A stretch of DNA of 64,000 nucleotides from Halobacteriovoraceae bacterium (GTDB taxonomy: Bacteria > Bdellovibrionota > Bacteriovoracia > Bacteriovoracales > Bacteriovoracaceae). The DNA is taken from positions 70,485-134,484 of the forward strand of contig PASN01000010.1 of assembly GCA_002711995.1 (NCBI GenBank). Direction: 5' to 3'. Each line of letters starts with the position of its first letter. Position 1 is the stretch's first letter. The notes beneath the pieces are model-generated. The model was not told the DNA's origin. It ran no database searches and saw nothing but the letters and a program-made list of their open reading frames with translations. The translations under genes and the position numbers were made by a program. Shown one piece after another: positions 1 to 9,069 of the stretch.

Positions 1-1
1 C

Positions 2-505
2 AATAAATTGAAAAACTCTCAACTCATGTGGATGGTGTATGAGCATTTTGCCAAAAAGAAAGGCTCACTAGATCCCAATAAGAACCTCCCAGTTCTAACT
101 AAAAACATTAAGGAGTTCCCAAAGGAAAAGCTCATATACTGGGAGCAACAATGCTTAGATGGCTTTATCACTTTTCCGTCTTGGTTTTTATACAGAGATC
201 TTTTGAAGCAGCGTCAGATAATCCCCTCCACTCTTATAAAGGATCATCTTAAAGAAGAGGTTATTCTGTACGGGCAGACAGTAAGTGTAAAAGGTGTGCG
301 AACAAAGCATGAGCAAAGCATGGCGTTTATTACGTTCTCTGACGACGATGGAATGTATAACACCACCCTTTTCCCAAATCAATACGAGCAGTTTAGAGAC
401 TTGCTCCAGCTTGGTGGATCGTTTCTTATAAAAGGAAAAGTGGAAAAAGATTTTAATGACTGCCAAATAGTTGTCTCAGACATTAAAAGAGTTGGTGAAA
501 TATAA
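2..505 (+). CDS. DNA polymerase III alpha subunit (DnaE-type), C-terminal fragment
   Basis: This is the 3' end of a gene that begins before the window: the reading frame is open to base 2 with no stop, and no ribosome site precedes the TTG at base 8. The visible 165 residues resemble the C-terminal region of DnaE-type replicative or error-prone polymerases. A helical linker comes first. It is followed, from about residue 85, by an OB-fold pattern of beta strands (VILYGQTVSVKGVRTK, then MAFITFSDDDG, then GSFLIKGKVEKDF). In this family the OB domain binds single-stranded template near the tau/clamp-binding end. The polymerase palm and PHP domains would lie upstream, so it cannot be decided here whether this is the main DnaE or a DnaE2-like translesion enzyme. 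Confidence 0.75.
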   Translation, partial: NKLKNSQLMWMVYEHFAKKKGSLDPNKNLPVLTKNIKEFPKEKLIYWEQQCLDGFITFPSWFLYRDLLKQRQIIPSTLIKDHLKEEVILYGQTVSVKGVRTKHEQSMAFITFSDDDGMYNTTLFPNQYEQFRDLLQLGGSFLIKGKVEKDFNDCQIVVSDIKRVGEI

Positions 506-545
506 AGGAACAAGTTTTGCACCTTCTAACACTAGAGGAGCACTT

Positions 546-1550
546 ATGAATTTCTTTAAAGTTTTTACCGGACTAGGCCTGGCCATTTTAGCAAAGAACT
601 TTGCAACGACCACATTCAACAGAAGGTACTTTGATTCAAAGGTGGTGTTAATAACTGGTGGATCTAAAGGGCTGGGTTTTGTGATGGCGCGGGAGCTGTT
701 AAAGGAGGGAGCAAGAGTGGCCATTTGCGCTCGCGAAAGGGATGAGTTGGAAAGGGCAAAAAGGAAGCTTTTACAGTATGGAGAAGAGGTTTTGACCTTG
801 GTTTGTGATGTCACAGATGAGGCCCAAGTTCACGATATGGTCATGGATACGGTGGAATACTTTGGCAGACTGGATATTTTGCTCAACAATGCTGGCATCA
901 TTCAGGTTGGGCCTATGCAGGCCTTTTCAAAGAAAGAATATGAAAAAGCAATGAATGTCATGTACTGGGGCATAGCAAACACAACTCTGGAAGTCATACC
1001 CCACTTTAAGGAGCAGGGTGGCGGACAAATAGTAAACATTACCTCTGTGGGTGGAAAGGTAAGCATGCCTCACCTGCTTCCATACGACGCCTCTAAATTT
1101 GCGGCCATAGGCTTCTCCGAAGGAAGCGCGGCAGAACTTAGAAAAGATGGCATATATGTAACGGCCATTATTCCAGGACTAATGAGAACAGGCTCTTTTG
1201 TGAACGCTGACTTTCAAAAAGGAAATGAGAAAGAGTTTAATCTATTTCGAATCCTTGCAAACCTTCCAATGGCCACAATGAGCGCCGAAAAAGCGGCACA
1301 TAAGATTCTAAATGCCATAAAGACAAAGGATGCCGTAAAGGTAATAGGTCCCCAAGCACGAATGCTTATAGAGCTTCACCACTTTTTTCCAAACTTAATG
1401 GTTAAGCTTTTCTCTTTAATAAACAAGCAAATTCCAACTTCTGGAGAGAAGAATATTGTTAAGGGAGAAAATTTTGAAGATGCTAGCTCCAGAGGAGCTC
1501 GTTTAGAGTCAATGGGTCAAAAAGAGAAAGAGCAATTCCAGCGTTTTTGA
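546..1550 (+). CDS. Short-chain dehydrogenase/reductase (SDR)
   Basis: Predicted NAD(P)-dependent oxidoreductase of 334 residues. The Rossmann cofactor motif TGGSKGLG, the NNAG motif and the active-site YDASK (Tyr-x-x-x-Lys) preceded by an ITS serine are all present, so the classical SDR core is intact. A hydrophobic stretch at the N-terminus before the Rossmann fold suggests membrane association. About 80 residues follow the usual end of the domain. I chose the ATG at 546 because GAGGAG lies 5 bases upstream. A TTG at 471 in the same frame would overlap the polymerase gene and has no ribosome site. The substrate cannot be read from the sequence. Confidence 0.88.
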   Translation: MNFFKVFTGLGLAILAKNFATTTFNRRYFDSKVVLITGGSKGLGFVMARELLKEGARVAICARERDELERAKRKLLQYGEEVLTLVCDVTDEAQVHDMVMDTVEYFGRLDILLNNAGIIQVGPMQAFSKKEYEKAMNVMYWGIANTTLEVIPHFKEQGGGQIVNITSVGGKVSMPHLLPYDASKFAAIGFSEGSAAELRKDGIYVTAIIPGLMRTGSFVNADFQKGNEKEFNLFRILANLPMATMSAEKAAHKILNAIKTKDAVKVIGPQARMLIELHHFFPNLMVKLFSLINKQIPTSGEKNIVKGENFEDASSRGARLESMGQKEKEQFQRF

Positions 1551-1554
1551 AGAC

Positions 1555-1577
1555 TTGGATGGAAGCTTCCCATCCAA
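1555..1577. terminator. Hairpin between convergent genes
   Basis: A perfect 8-bp stem TTGGATGG / CCATCCAA closes a 7-base loop directly after the SDR stop and before the end of the convergent gene at 1593. There is no T-run on either side, so it would be a weak or Rho-assisted bidirectional terminator. Confidence 0.5.
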
Positions 1578-1592
1578 AATTAGCGACTTTCC

Positions 1593-2099
1593 CTAAGGGT
1601 GCTGCTGGGGTCTTTGCACCTGTGCTGCTTGAGCTCCTCGCGCAACAGGCACTCTTTGTTGAGCTTGTTGTTGCTGTTGTTTTTGTCTGTTGTAAACTGT
1701 AACAATCCCCTCTCTAGCGTTAAAGTCACAACCAGTTGGCAGTTTAACAATAATTTCTTTCTCGTCATGCAATCTTTCCTGATTGCAGGCGGAAACACGT
1801 AAATACTCAACATGAACCATCATTACATTTTTGTTGCATGATACAACTTCGGTTTTTATCTTAGGAAAGATTTCTCTGAACTTAAAATTGCCACAAGAGG
1901 CAACTCTTCCATCCAACTTAAAAGACACACCCTTAAAAAACTTTTTGCTTCGGGGGCCATTTGTTTTAATAATCGTTTTATTTTCAACTTCATGGCCGGC
2001 GGCTCCGTTGTAAGAGAAGTTGTCATAATAAGGTGTGAAGCTGCTCGCATTGGCGGAAAAAGCACCGATGAGTAAAAATAAGTTTATTAGTTTTTTCAC
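1593..2099 (-). CDS. Small exported protein with Gln-rich C-terminal tail
   Basis: A 168-residue protein of unknown function. The N-terminus is a typical Sec signal peptide (MKKLINLFLLIGAFSANAS) with likely cleavage after ANA. The mature part has a small globular region with four cysteines, which may form disulphides in the periplasm. It ends in a low-complexity tail of about 35 residues rich in Gln, Ala and Arg (a run of five Gln, then further QQ pairs). Translation starts with GTG at 2099 and an AGAGG ribosome site lies in a hairpin just upstream (2105-2135). I do not recognise a family. Confidence 0.7.
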   Translation of the reverse strand: MKKLINLFLLIGAFSANASSFTPYYDNFSYNGAAGHEVENKTIIKTNGPRSKKFFKGVSFKLDGRVASCGNFKFREIFPKIKTEVVSCNKNVMMVHVEYLRVSACNQERLHDEKEIIVKLPTGCDFNAREGIVTVYNRQKQQQQQAQQRVPVARGAQAAQVQRPQQHP

Positions 2100-2104
2100 G
2101 ATAG

Positions 2105-2135
2105 TGACCTCTTAAGTGTGAATTTTACGAGGTCA
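2105..2135 (-). promoter_or_regulatory. Inverted repeat covering the ribosome site of the 1593-2099 gene
   Basis: A 7-bp perfect inverted repeat (TGACCTC / GAGGTCA) is separated by 17 bases. On the minus strand the 3' arm contains the GAGG that would serve as ribosome site for the GTG start at 2099. The pairing could therefore hide the site in the mRNA, or the repeat could be an operator in DNA. Confidence 0.35.
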
Positions 2136-2204
2136 TTCTTACACGTTAAGATAATTTAACTCAACTCAATGCAGAACAGATGATAATTTTTTCAGGGAAA
2201 GAAT

Positions 2205-2226
2205 TGGCGGAAATGAAGTTCCGCCA
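2205..2226 (-). terminator. Hairpin downstream of the 2253-2615 gene
   Basis: A perfect 8-bp GC-rich stem TGGCGGAA / TTCCGCCA with a 6-base loop. On the minus strand it is followed by ATTCTTTCCC, a poor T-tract. It lies where a terminator for the gene starting at 2615 is expected. Confidence 0.5.
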
Positions 2227-2252
2227 GATCGGTAGTTAATTTAGAGGAGAGA

Positions 2253-2615
2253 TTAAAGCAGGCCCATATCCCTGCCCTTCTTCATGAGCTCTTCTCGCTC
2301 CTCATCAGACATATTCATGATGGTCTCTTGAACCTTCTGAAGCTCAGCTGGATCCATGTTGGCCATCATTTCCTGGGCCTTTTGAAACATATCCTCATTA
2401 AATTGTTGATTATCTTGTTTAGAAAATACTATTTTTTCGGACTCAACAATTGACTCAATATTGTGATCGGCCTTCATTGTCTCCATGACTTTATTAAAAC
2501 TTAACCCTCTATTGTCGGCCGCCTCATACATTTTCTCAGTGGGCAGAGAAACCTTCTTACCCGGAAAGCCGTTTGTTTCCAGTGTTTTGATAATTTTATC
2601 TATAAATTCGTTCAT
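2253..2615 (-). CDS. Conserved small acidic protein of unknown function
   Basis: A 120-residue soluble protein with no signal peptide or membrane segment. The C-terminal half is predicted helical and rich in Met, Glu and Gln (FQKAQEMMANMDPAELQKV, then MSDEEREELMKKGRD), resembling a helical oligomerisation or protein-binding region. The N-terminal half (about 1-75) has mixed strand/helix character. It lies 48 bases downstream of the beta-barrel gene on the same strand and may be cotranscribed. No family recognised. Confidence 0.65.
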   Translation of the reverse strand: MNEFIDKIIKTLETNGFPGKKVSLPTEKMYEAADNRGLSFNKVMETMKADHNIESIVESEKIVFSKQDNQQFNEDMFQKAQEMMANMDPAELQKVQETIMNMSDEEREELMKKGRDMGLL

Positions 2616-2662
2616 AATTCCATCCTTTGGCCTTAAGTACCAGCTCTCATTCGTTTTGAAAA

Positions 2663-3286
2663 TTAAAACCGAGCTCCAATTTGTAATTTTAACAGTGTAA
2701 TTCTAGGAAAGGTTCGCACGAAGCTTAAGACGTCCCTCACTGTTTCTCGGTCGTCCTGGCCTTCGGCATACTCAAAGAAATCTGACTCTTGCTTAAGCTT
2801 AATCCATGGTTGGGACCAGGCAATCCAATCAATCCCAAATAGAAAGGAATCCCCAATTCTCCAACGATTGCCTAAAGAAAGGTAGGTTCCCAAAGACTGG
2901 GTTTCAACGACATCGGAGGATGGACTGGCTCCACTGCTTAAAGTATCCAAGAACCTATCCCCTATAAATACATTAAAATCAAAATAGCTAATTCCATAGC
3001 CAAAATTAAAGCTTTCAAACCAAATATTCTTTCTCTTAATTAGAGTGATCCGCGTGTCTGACATTGAGCCAATATCATCCATAATTAAAGGCACTCCTAG
3101 AGTGGACTTAAGATATTCAACTTCCCATAGTCCATAGTCTTCAAATTTTTTTCCAACGCTGAATCCCCACTTTCCAGGAATAATTAAATCAAGGTATGAG
3201 TAGTTGAAAAGGAGATGAGTATCCTCATGCCAAGCTGACCTCGCTGGCGCGATAGTTATGAACAAAAGGGCAACAAGTATTTTCAT
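2663..3286 (-). CDS. Outer-membrane beta-barrel-like protein
   Basis: A 207-residue exported protein of unknown role. The start at 3286 gives a clean signal peptide (MKILVALLFITIAPARSA). A longer in-frame start at 3361 would bury the signal and overlap the upstream gene by more than 60 bases, so I reject it. The mature protein consists of alternating aromatic/polar strands with glycines and ends in ...LKLQIGARF, a C-terminal Phe with alternating residues as expected for the beta-signal recognised by the Bam machinery. It sits immediately downstream of the debranching-like gene; the start overlaps that gene's end by about 15 bases, suggesting translational coupling. Confidence 0.7.
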   Translation of the reverse strand: MKILVALLFITIAPARSAWHEDTHLLFNYSYLDLIIPGKWGFSVGKKFEDYGLWEVEYLKSTLGVPLIMDDIGSMSDTRITLIKRKNIWFESFNFGYGISYFDFNVFIGDRFLDTLSSGASPSSDVVETQSLGTYLSLGNRWRIGDSFLFGIDWIAWSQPWIKLKQESDFFEYAEGQDDRETVRDVLSFVRTFPRITLLKLQIGARF

Positions 3287-3299
3287 ATTGGGATATGCC

Positions 3300-5444
3300 T
3301 TATTTATTGATTGAAACTTTCCAGCCGCGGGCCCTTTTAAGGACTTCAACAGTGGACTCAAAATTTGAAATTCGTTTAATTATAAATGAAAAAGCTCCTT
3401 CTTCAACTCTCAGTTCGTCAATTCGTAAATAAACTAAAAACTCTGGAAGGGTTGGATTATTGAATGTTACTTTTTTCTCCAGGCCATTAACACTCAGGCC
3501 TAGCATAGAGTGAACAAGCAAAAATACAACGCCTGCCGCCCAGGCCTGAGGAGCGCAAGACACAGGGTACAGCGTTGGAGACTCGCTCTCCTCCCTTTCA
3601 AAACCACAAAAGAGCTCTGGGAGCCTAGAGAGATTAACTTCTTGAGAAAGTTCAAAAAGTGATGTGGTCAAAATGTTGAATTTTTCAATCTCCCCATAAC
3701 GCTTTAGTCCATAAGCTATCATTGAATTGTCATGAGGCCAGATAGACCCATTGTGATAGGACATTGGGTTGAAACGCGCTTCTGAAGCGCTTAGTGTTCT
3801 GATTCCCCAACCGGAGAACATATCAGGCGAGAATAGCTTTTCAACGACTTTTTTAGCTTTATTCTTTTCAACAACACCAGTGGCAAGTATATGGCCACCG
3901 TTTGAGGAAATGACCCTACACTTCTTCTTATGAGAGTCGAGAGCAAGACAGAAAAACTCCTCCTCTTCCATCCAAAACACCTCATTGACCTTTTGTTTTA
4001 GAGTTTTCGCCTTTTTATCATAAAGCTTTGCTCTTTCTTCATCTGATTTTAACCTAAACAAATAGGAGGCCGCCAACATCGCTTTATATGCATAGGCCTG
4101 CACTTCAACTACGGCAATAGGGGCCATGGCTAGCTCTCCATCAATATGAGAAATACTGTCAAAACTATCTTTCCAGCATTGATTGTCCAGGCCTTGAGGA
4201 TTTTCCTTTTTATACTCATAAAACCCATCACCATCTTGGTCAGCATATTTATCAATCCACTCCAGGCATTTTTGGAATGGTCCCCACACTTCATCTAAAA
4301 ATTCGATATCGCCGCTTCGCTTGCAGTATAGTCCCAACAACCAGATGAATAAAAATGTCGAATCCGCAGCACCGTAATACTTCTTAAAAGGTAGGGCACC
4401 TATATTGGCAAGCTCCCCCTTTCTCATTTCGTGCATTATTTTCCCAGGGTGAGAGTCACTATGTTGTTCGTGGCCAGTCGCCTGGTTCGCGGCCAAATAC
4501 TTCAAAACGCTTTTAGAGATTTGTGGAATAAAAGAGAGGCATTGAAAGGCGGTGATGATCCCATCTCTCCCAAATGGAGTGTTGTACCACGGCACTCCTG
4601 CCATAGGGTACAACACGTCGTCATACTTTGCCATCAGTGCCATAAGATCCACACTAGAGCGTTTAATCCAGTGATCAAAGTGACTGTTATTTGATTTAAA
4701 TTTTGGCAGTTCATGCTGACCAAGTCGTTGACTTTGATTTTCTTCTTTAGGTTTTTGACCTTTTGTTTTTTGTTCAAATATCGTGCTTATCGAAAGTTCA
4801 GTATGTTCGTTTTCTGATATCTTCAGCTCCACAGTTATTGTGTCTTCAGTTAACCTGCTCTGAGCGTTCTTACATCTAGTTGTCGTTCTCCTAAGAACAT
4901 CATCTCTACCGATTGCTTCTAAACGAAGGTAATCGCCTGTGGATCTATTACTTATTGGACAGCTCTTCTTGTCGCATACAAACCCTCTAAGTTCAAACAC
5001 GTCTCTAAAATCGGATTCAACGGTGAGGGAACATATAACCTTAATTGAAAACCTATTATAATTGTAAAATCTTAGCTTTTCGAGCATTTGGTTGTTTTGG
5101 ATTCTTTTGCTTCTTTTTACATAGATGGTGCCATAAGGGATTTTTATCCCATCTAAAAAGAATTCTTCATTCGTTAAATCGCTTATAAGCACATCATTAT
5201 CTTCTCTTACCGTAGAGCTCAAAAGCAACAAGTCCTTCCCATTGACCTTAAACTCATATTTAGATAGATGGCGAGCACCTTCAAAGAAGACTCCTTGCAA
5301 ACTCTCTTCACAGTTGGTCACATTTCCATGTCGATCAAATATTCCAAAGGTCTCGCCATGATTAAGCGTCAAGCTAAACGGTCCAAGAGTCTTTGAACTG
5401 TTAGAGGAATTGTCTGATGAACAATCAAGCTGCTCTTTCATCAT
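3300..5444 (-). CDS. Amylo-alpha-1,6-glucosidase / glycogen-debranching-like protein
   Basis: A 714-residue cytoplasmic enzyme resembling bacterial amylo-alpha-1,6-glucosidases. The N-terminal 230 residues form a beta-rich debranching N-terminal domain (GDE_N type). The rest looks like a six-hairpin (alpha/alpha)6 catalytic domain. Family-typical signatures include YPMAGVPWYNTPFGRDG, the SYHNGSIWPHDN region and the CAPQAWAAG segment near the C-terminus. Expected role: removing glucose branches from glycogen-like or other alpha-glucan/trehalose-related polymers. Start codons ATGATG overlap the stop of the glycosyltransferase gene (ATGA), and a GAGGG site lies immediately upstream. Enzyme and GT4 partner are often found together in bacteria; the exact substrate is not known from sequence. 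Confidence 0.85.
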   Translation of the reverse strand: MMKEQLDCSSDNSSNSSKTLGPFSLTLNHGETFGIFDRHGNVTNCEESLQGVFFEGARHLSKYEFKVNGKDLLLLSSTVREDNDVLISDLTNEEFFLDGIKIPYGTIYVKRSKRIQNNQMLEKLRFYNYNRFSIKVICSLTVESDFRDVFELRGFVCDKKSCPISNRSTGDYLRLEAIGRDDVLRRTTTRCKNAQSRLTEDTITVELKISENEHTELSISTIFEQKTKGQKPKEENQSQRLGQHELPKFKSNNSHFDHWIKRSSVDLMALMAKYDDVLYPMAGVPWYNTPFGRDGIITAFQCLSFIPQISKSVLKYLAANQATGHEQHSDSHPGKIMHEMRKGELANIGALPFKKYYGAADSTFLFIWLLGLYCKRSGDIEFLDEVWGPFQKCLEWIDKYADQDGDGFYEYKKENPQGLDNQCWKDSFDSISHIDGELAMAPIAVVEVQAYAYKAMLAASYLFRLKSDEERAKLYDKKAKTLKQKVNEVFWMEEEEFFCLALDSHKKKCRVISSNGGHILATGVVEKNKAKKVVEKLFSPDMFSGWGIRTLSASEARFNPMSYHNGSIWPHDNSMIAYGLKRYGEIEKFNILTTSLFELSQEVNLSRLPELFCGFEREESESPTLYPVSCAPQAWAAGVVFLLVHSMLGLSVNGLEKKVTFNNPTLPEFLVYLRIDELRVEEGAFSFIIKRISNFESTVEVLKRARGWKVSINK

Positions 5445-6508
5445 CCCTCGTATAGTTGATCAATTGAAGTTTCAGGCGTTAGAACATCCCGATAAATCCT
5501 CTCGTAATTTAAGGCCATTATGTTTTGCTCAAACCTTTCTTCAAATCGCCTCCGCACAAGCTTTCGATCTATCAATTCAAGATGTTTCATTTTATCCACG
5601 GCCTCCTCAATACTTTGAACCACAATGCCAGTGACTCCTTCGTCAATGATTTCGGGAACACTTCCTTCATTAAACGCGATGACGGGAGTTCCACACGCCA
5701 TTGCCTCGATTAAGACCATCCCAAAAGGTTCCGGCCATTTAATCGGAAACACCAATGCAAGAGAGTTTCTTAGTAATTCTATTTTTTTTGCCTCACCGAC
5801 CTCTCCTATAAATTCGACCAGTGGATGGTTTAACAATGGCATAATTTTGTTTTCATAATAGGGCCTATCTTCGGGATCGATCTTAGCAGCGATTTTTATA
5901 GGTAGATTTGTCTTTATTGCAAGCTGTATTGCTTCCTCAGGGTTCTTATCAGGACTCATCCTGCCTAGAAAGGTTAAGTGCCTACCCCCGTCATAGCTAG
6001 GTGCAAAGGAGTTTCCATCAAGTCCGTGATAAACATTTCCGACCCAATTATTGCCTGAAAGAGCTCCTCTTTGAGCGTGACTTATCGATACAAAATTTGT
6101 TTTCGGAAAGCGAGAGTACAGTTGAACAAGTTCTGGAAGATCCAACCTAGAGTGGATTGTTGTAATATTAGGTGTTCTAAGCTTTCCAGAAAGTGGCAAG
6201 TGAAGATAGTCTAGATGGAAATGAATTAAATCAAATTCAGATTCAATCTCACATAGCATTTGCAACATTGTAATGTGTGGCACTATCTTGTCTCTAACGC
6301 CCCAATCCAATCGCAAACTTGAAGGGCAGGGATCTATCAGTTTTGAGGTTGTGACAGAATCCCCCGAAGCAAACAGGGTAATTTCGTGTCCCAAGTTACT
6401 TAGGCCCTCCACTAAGTTTTTTACAACCCTCTCGGTTCCACCATAAGTTTGTGGAGGAACCGACTCATAGAGAGGAGCGACTTGAGCAATTTTCAGGCCT
6501 GCTTTCAT
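5441..6508 (-). CDS. Glycosyltransferase family 4
   Basis: A 355-residue GT-B fold retaining glycosyltransferase. The N-terminal half carries the acceptor-side glycine motif (PPQTYGGTERVV). The C-terminal half carries the nucleotide-sugar site, with FLGRMSPDKNP and the EPFGMVLIEAMACGTP motif (the E-x7-E of the GT4 clan). No membrane segment, so it is cytoplasmic or peripheral. It is the first gene of a two-gene unit with the debranching-like enzyme (4-base overlap), so the two probably work on the same glucan. Likely donor UDP- or ADP-glucose, but this is inference. Confidence 0.9.
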   Translation of the reverse strand: MKAGLKIAQVAPLYESVPPQTYGGTERVVKNLVEGLSNLGHEITLFASGDSVTTSKLIDPCPSSLRLDWGVRDKIVPHITMLQMLCEIESEFDLIHFHLDYLHLPLSGKLRTPNITTIHSRLDLPELVQLYSRFPKTNFVSISHAQRGALSGNNWVGNVYHGLDGNSFAPSYDGGRHLTFLGRMSPDKNPEEAIQLAIKTNLPIKIAAKIDPEDRPYYENKIMPLLNHPLVEFIGEVGEAKKIELLRNSLALVFPIKWPEPFGMVLIEAMACGTPVIAFNEGSVPEIIDEGVTGIVVQSIEEAVDKMKHLELIDRKLVRRRFEERFEQNIMALNYERIYRDVLTPETSIDQLYEG

Positions 6509-6631
6509 ACTTTAATCCCCCATTGAATTACAACATTAAATTTTCAACTAGACACTTTGCCGTAATTAGATATAGGCCCTACCAGGCCTTGGCACATTTC
6601 TTGTACATTTATAAACATTCAAGGAGGACTT

Positions 6632-7063
6632 ATGAAAAACTATGAAGACAAATTAAATGAAGTAGTCAGAGGAGAACGCTCTGCAGTTGAAACTTACAAC
6701 CAAATACTGGAAAAATTTAGAGGTGAAACAGAAGTTGACTCAATCAGCACCATGAAAAATGACCACCACACCGCGGTGACAAATCTTGAGTCAAAGCTTC
6801 GCGCGACAGGCACTGAACCTTCACAAGACTCAGGCGCTTGGGGTGGCGTGGCCAAAACGGTTATGGGCACTGCGAAGTTGTTCGGTGATAAATCCGCGTT
6901 AAAAGCACTTAAGGAGGGCGAGGAGCACGGTAAAAAGCTCTATAATGAGTTATTGGAATGTGATGGTCTACCAAATGACATTGAGGAGCTTGTTAAAGGC
7001 CAGTTATTGCCAAATCAGCAGCAGCATATTCAAAAGATAGACCAGTTGATGAACAGAGCCTAA
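6632..7063 (+). CDS. DUF2383 (PA2169-type) four-helix-bundle protein
   Basis: A 143-residue soluble protein. The pattern of Glu, His and Tyr across the helices (VVRGERSAVETY near residues 11-22, KNDHHTAV near 43-50, EGEEHGKKLYNELL near 96-109) matches the DUF2383/PA2169 family, a ferritin-like four-helix bundle often seen in stress regulons. Metal binding is suggested by the family fold but is not proven. Start is secure: AAGGAGG at 6621-6627 precedes ATG 6632. Its TAA shares bases with the TAG of the convergent kinase gene. Confidence 0.8.
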   Translation: MKNYEDKLNEVVRGERSAVETYNQILEKFRGETEVDSISTMKNDHHTAVTNLESKLRATGTEPSQDSGAWGGVAKTVMGTAKLFGDKSALKALKEGEEHGKKLYNELLECDGLPNDIEELVKGQLLPNQQQHIQKIDQLMNRA

Positions 7064-9012
7064 TGCAAGGGGGCGTCGAGAGACGCTTTCCCATTAGTTA
7101 GTTTCTTGTTTTCTTTACATTCCTCTATCACCCGGTAGAGCTCTGAAGGGTCAATGGGTTTCGTTATGAAGCTGCAAAACCCAGCGGCAAGTGCCTTCTC
7201 TCGCTCCTTCTTCATTGCATTGGCAGTCAAGGCGATGATGGGGGTGACAACACCTGAGCTTTTCATTGCATCAATTACCTGATAGCCACTCATTTTGGGC
7301 ATTTTTACATCAAGTAAAATAACGTCATAGGTGTTTTCCCTTACCAACCAAAGGGCCTCACGTCCGCTACTAGCAAGGTGAGTTACCGCACCTGTGGCCT
7401 TAAGATACTCTTCCACCAAAATAAGGTTGTCTTTCATATCATCGACGACCAAAATTTTAGTATCCTCAAATTTCACATTATCTTTCTTTTCCTGCTTTTC
7501 AGGAGCTTTAACATCCTTACAAACCGGAGCAAACACTTTGGCCTCAAAGCAAGATCCTTTGCCAACCCTGCTACTCACCAAATTAAACTCGCCCCCCAAG
7601 GCCTCGCATATTTGTCGTGTTAATGAAAGTCCTAGCCCTGTGCCGCCATATTTTTGATGTGTGGAAGCTTCTGCCTGAGTGAAAGGTTCAAAAACATATT
7701 CTTGTTTATTTTTAGGGATTCCTATGCCTGTATCGTCAACTTGAATAGTAAGATAATTATCTATGTAGCCTAATTTTAAAGTAACTTCACCATGTTCAGT
7801 AAATTTGAGAGCGTTTCCAACCATATTAACTATAACTTGTTTTAGTCTGCCATGATCGGAGTAAATAAAACTAGGTACGACTTGGTCAACTTTTGGTCTA
7901 AAGGTTATTCCTTTTTCTTTAGCTGCTCCTTTAAAGAGGTCACAGGCCTCTTTAATTAGGTTTGAGGTGTCCACTCTTTCTTTTTTAATAGACATCATTC
8001 CCGACTGAACTTTAGTCAAATCAAGAACATCCTCCATAATTCTCAACAAATGGTTTCCATTTCTATGAATAACACAGAGAAACTCTTTTTGTGTTTCAGC
8101 ATCAACATCCCCTCTAAGCATTAACTCTACAAAGCCCATGATAGCGCTTAAAGGGGTTCTCATCTCATGACTCATACTTGCCAAAAACCTTGATTTGGTT
8201 TCATTGGCCTTTTCTGCGATTATTTTGGCATTGTGAAGTCTCGAAACCGCATTATGCTCTGCCGTCACATCGGTCATTGCACCTATCATACGACACGGAA
8301 TGCCATCCTCATCCAATAAAATTCGACCTCTTTCCAGTATATGTGCATAGTTTCCATCGCCCTTCTTAAACCGATAAGACATCGTCCACTCTTCGTGCTT
8401 ATTTTTTATGGCGTTTAAAAGATTTTTGGTGACCCTTCTGCGCTCATAAGGATGAACTCGATCTCTCCACCACTTTATTCTAGTTTTTTCTGGGTAGTTC
8501 TTGTGCAACAACTTGCTTTGCAAGGCTTCGTTCCACTCGATTACATTAGTCCTTAGGTTCCAATCATAAATAATGTCTTGGGTGCCCTGTAAAGCGGATC
8601 TATATCTTGTGTCGCTATTTTTAAGCTCCTCCTCCACTTCTTTGAGGTGAGTGATGTCGACATTGGTGCCAACCCACATCAAAACTTCATCGCCGCCATT
8701 GTAGATTGGTGTCGCATCGACCATAAAACAGCTTCGCTGGCCGTGTTGACCTTTTAAATAGAAAGTTTGCTCCCATGCTTTATTGGAGGATATACAATTT
8801 CTATAATCTTCCAATAGATTGTACTGATCATCATCTTCTGTAACTTTTCTCCAACCGCCATCATTAATTTCTTCAGGGGACATCCCTAGAAAGTTAGATA
8901 AGTTTTTGCTAAACCAACGCATTTTGCCTTCGGGATCGGCAAGCCAAAACATCTGTGGAAGGTTTTCAGCCACCTCTATAAAGGACATTTTTTCACTTTC
9001 GAACGCTGGCAC
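7060..9012 (-). CDS. Hybrid sensor histidine kinase (PAS-PAS-HisKA-HATPase-REC)
   Basis: A 650-residue cytoplasmic hybrid kinase. PAS1 covers about residues 10-125 and PAS2 about 133-255, each followed by a PAC-like strand (WVGTNVDIT, MIGAMTDVT). HisKA has His282 in FLASMSHEMRTPL. The HATPase domain has N box VNMVGNALKF (396-405), G1 DDTGIGIP (426-433) and G2 GGTGLGLSL (456-464). A C-terminal receiver carries the phospho-acceptor Asp568 in VILLDVKMP and Lys618 in TKPI. No transmembrane segment, so it senses an internal signal or light/redox via the PAS domains. No cognate regulator is adjacent. The stop overlaps the DUF2383 stop by 4 bases in convergent orientation. Confidence 0.93.
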   Translation of the reverse strand: MPAFESEKMSFIEVAENLPQMFWLADPEGKMRWFSKNLSNFLGMSPEEINDGGWRKVTEDDDQYNLLEDYRNCISSNKAWEQTFYLKGQHGQRSCFMVDATPIYNGGDEVLMWVGTNVDITHLKEVEEELKNSDTRYRSALQGTQDIIYDWNLRTNVIEWNEALQSKLLHKNYPEKTRIKWWRDRVHPYERRRVTKNLLNAIKNKHEEWTMSYRFKKGDGNYAHILERGRILLDEDGIPCRMIGAMTDVTAEHNAVSRLHNAKIIAEKANETKSRFLASMSHEMRTPLSAIMGFVELMLRGDVDAETQKEFLCVIHRNGNHLLRIMEDVLDLTKVQSGMMSIKKERVDTSNLIKEACDLFKGAAKEKGITFRPKVDQVVPSFIYSDHGRLKQVIVNMVGNALKFTEHGEVTLKLGYIDNYLTIQVDDTGIGIPKNKQEYVFEPFTQAEASTHQKYGGTGLGLSLTRQICEALGGEFNLVSSRVGKGSCFEAKVFAPVCKDVKAPEKQEKKDNVKFEDTKILVVDDMKDNLILVEEYLKATGAVTHLASSGREALWLVRENTYDVILLDVKMPKMSGYQVIDAMKSSGVVTPIIALTANAMKKEREKALAAGFCSFITKPIDPSELYRVIEECKENKKLTNGKASLDAPLH

Positions 9013-9069
9013 TACTGCTCCATTGTTAAATATTAACAGTTATTTTATTGGTCAGGCCTGCACCTAAGC

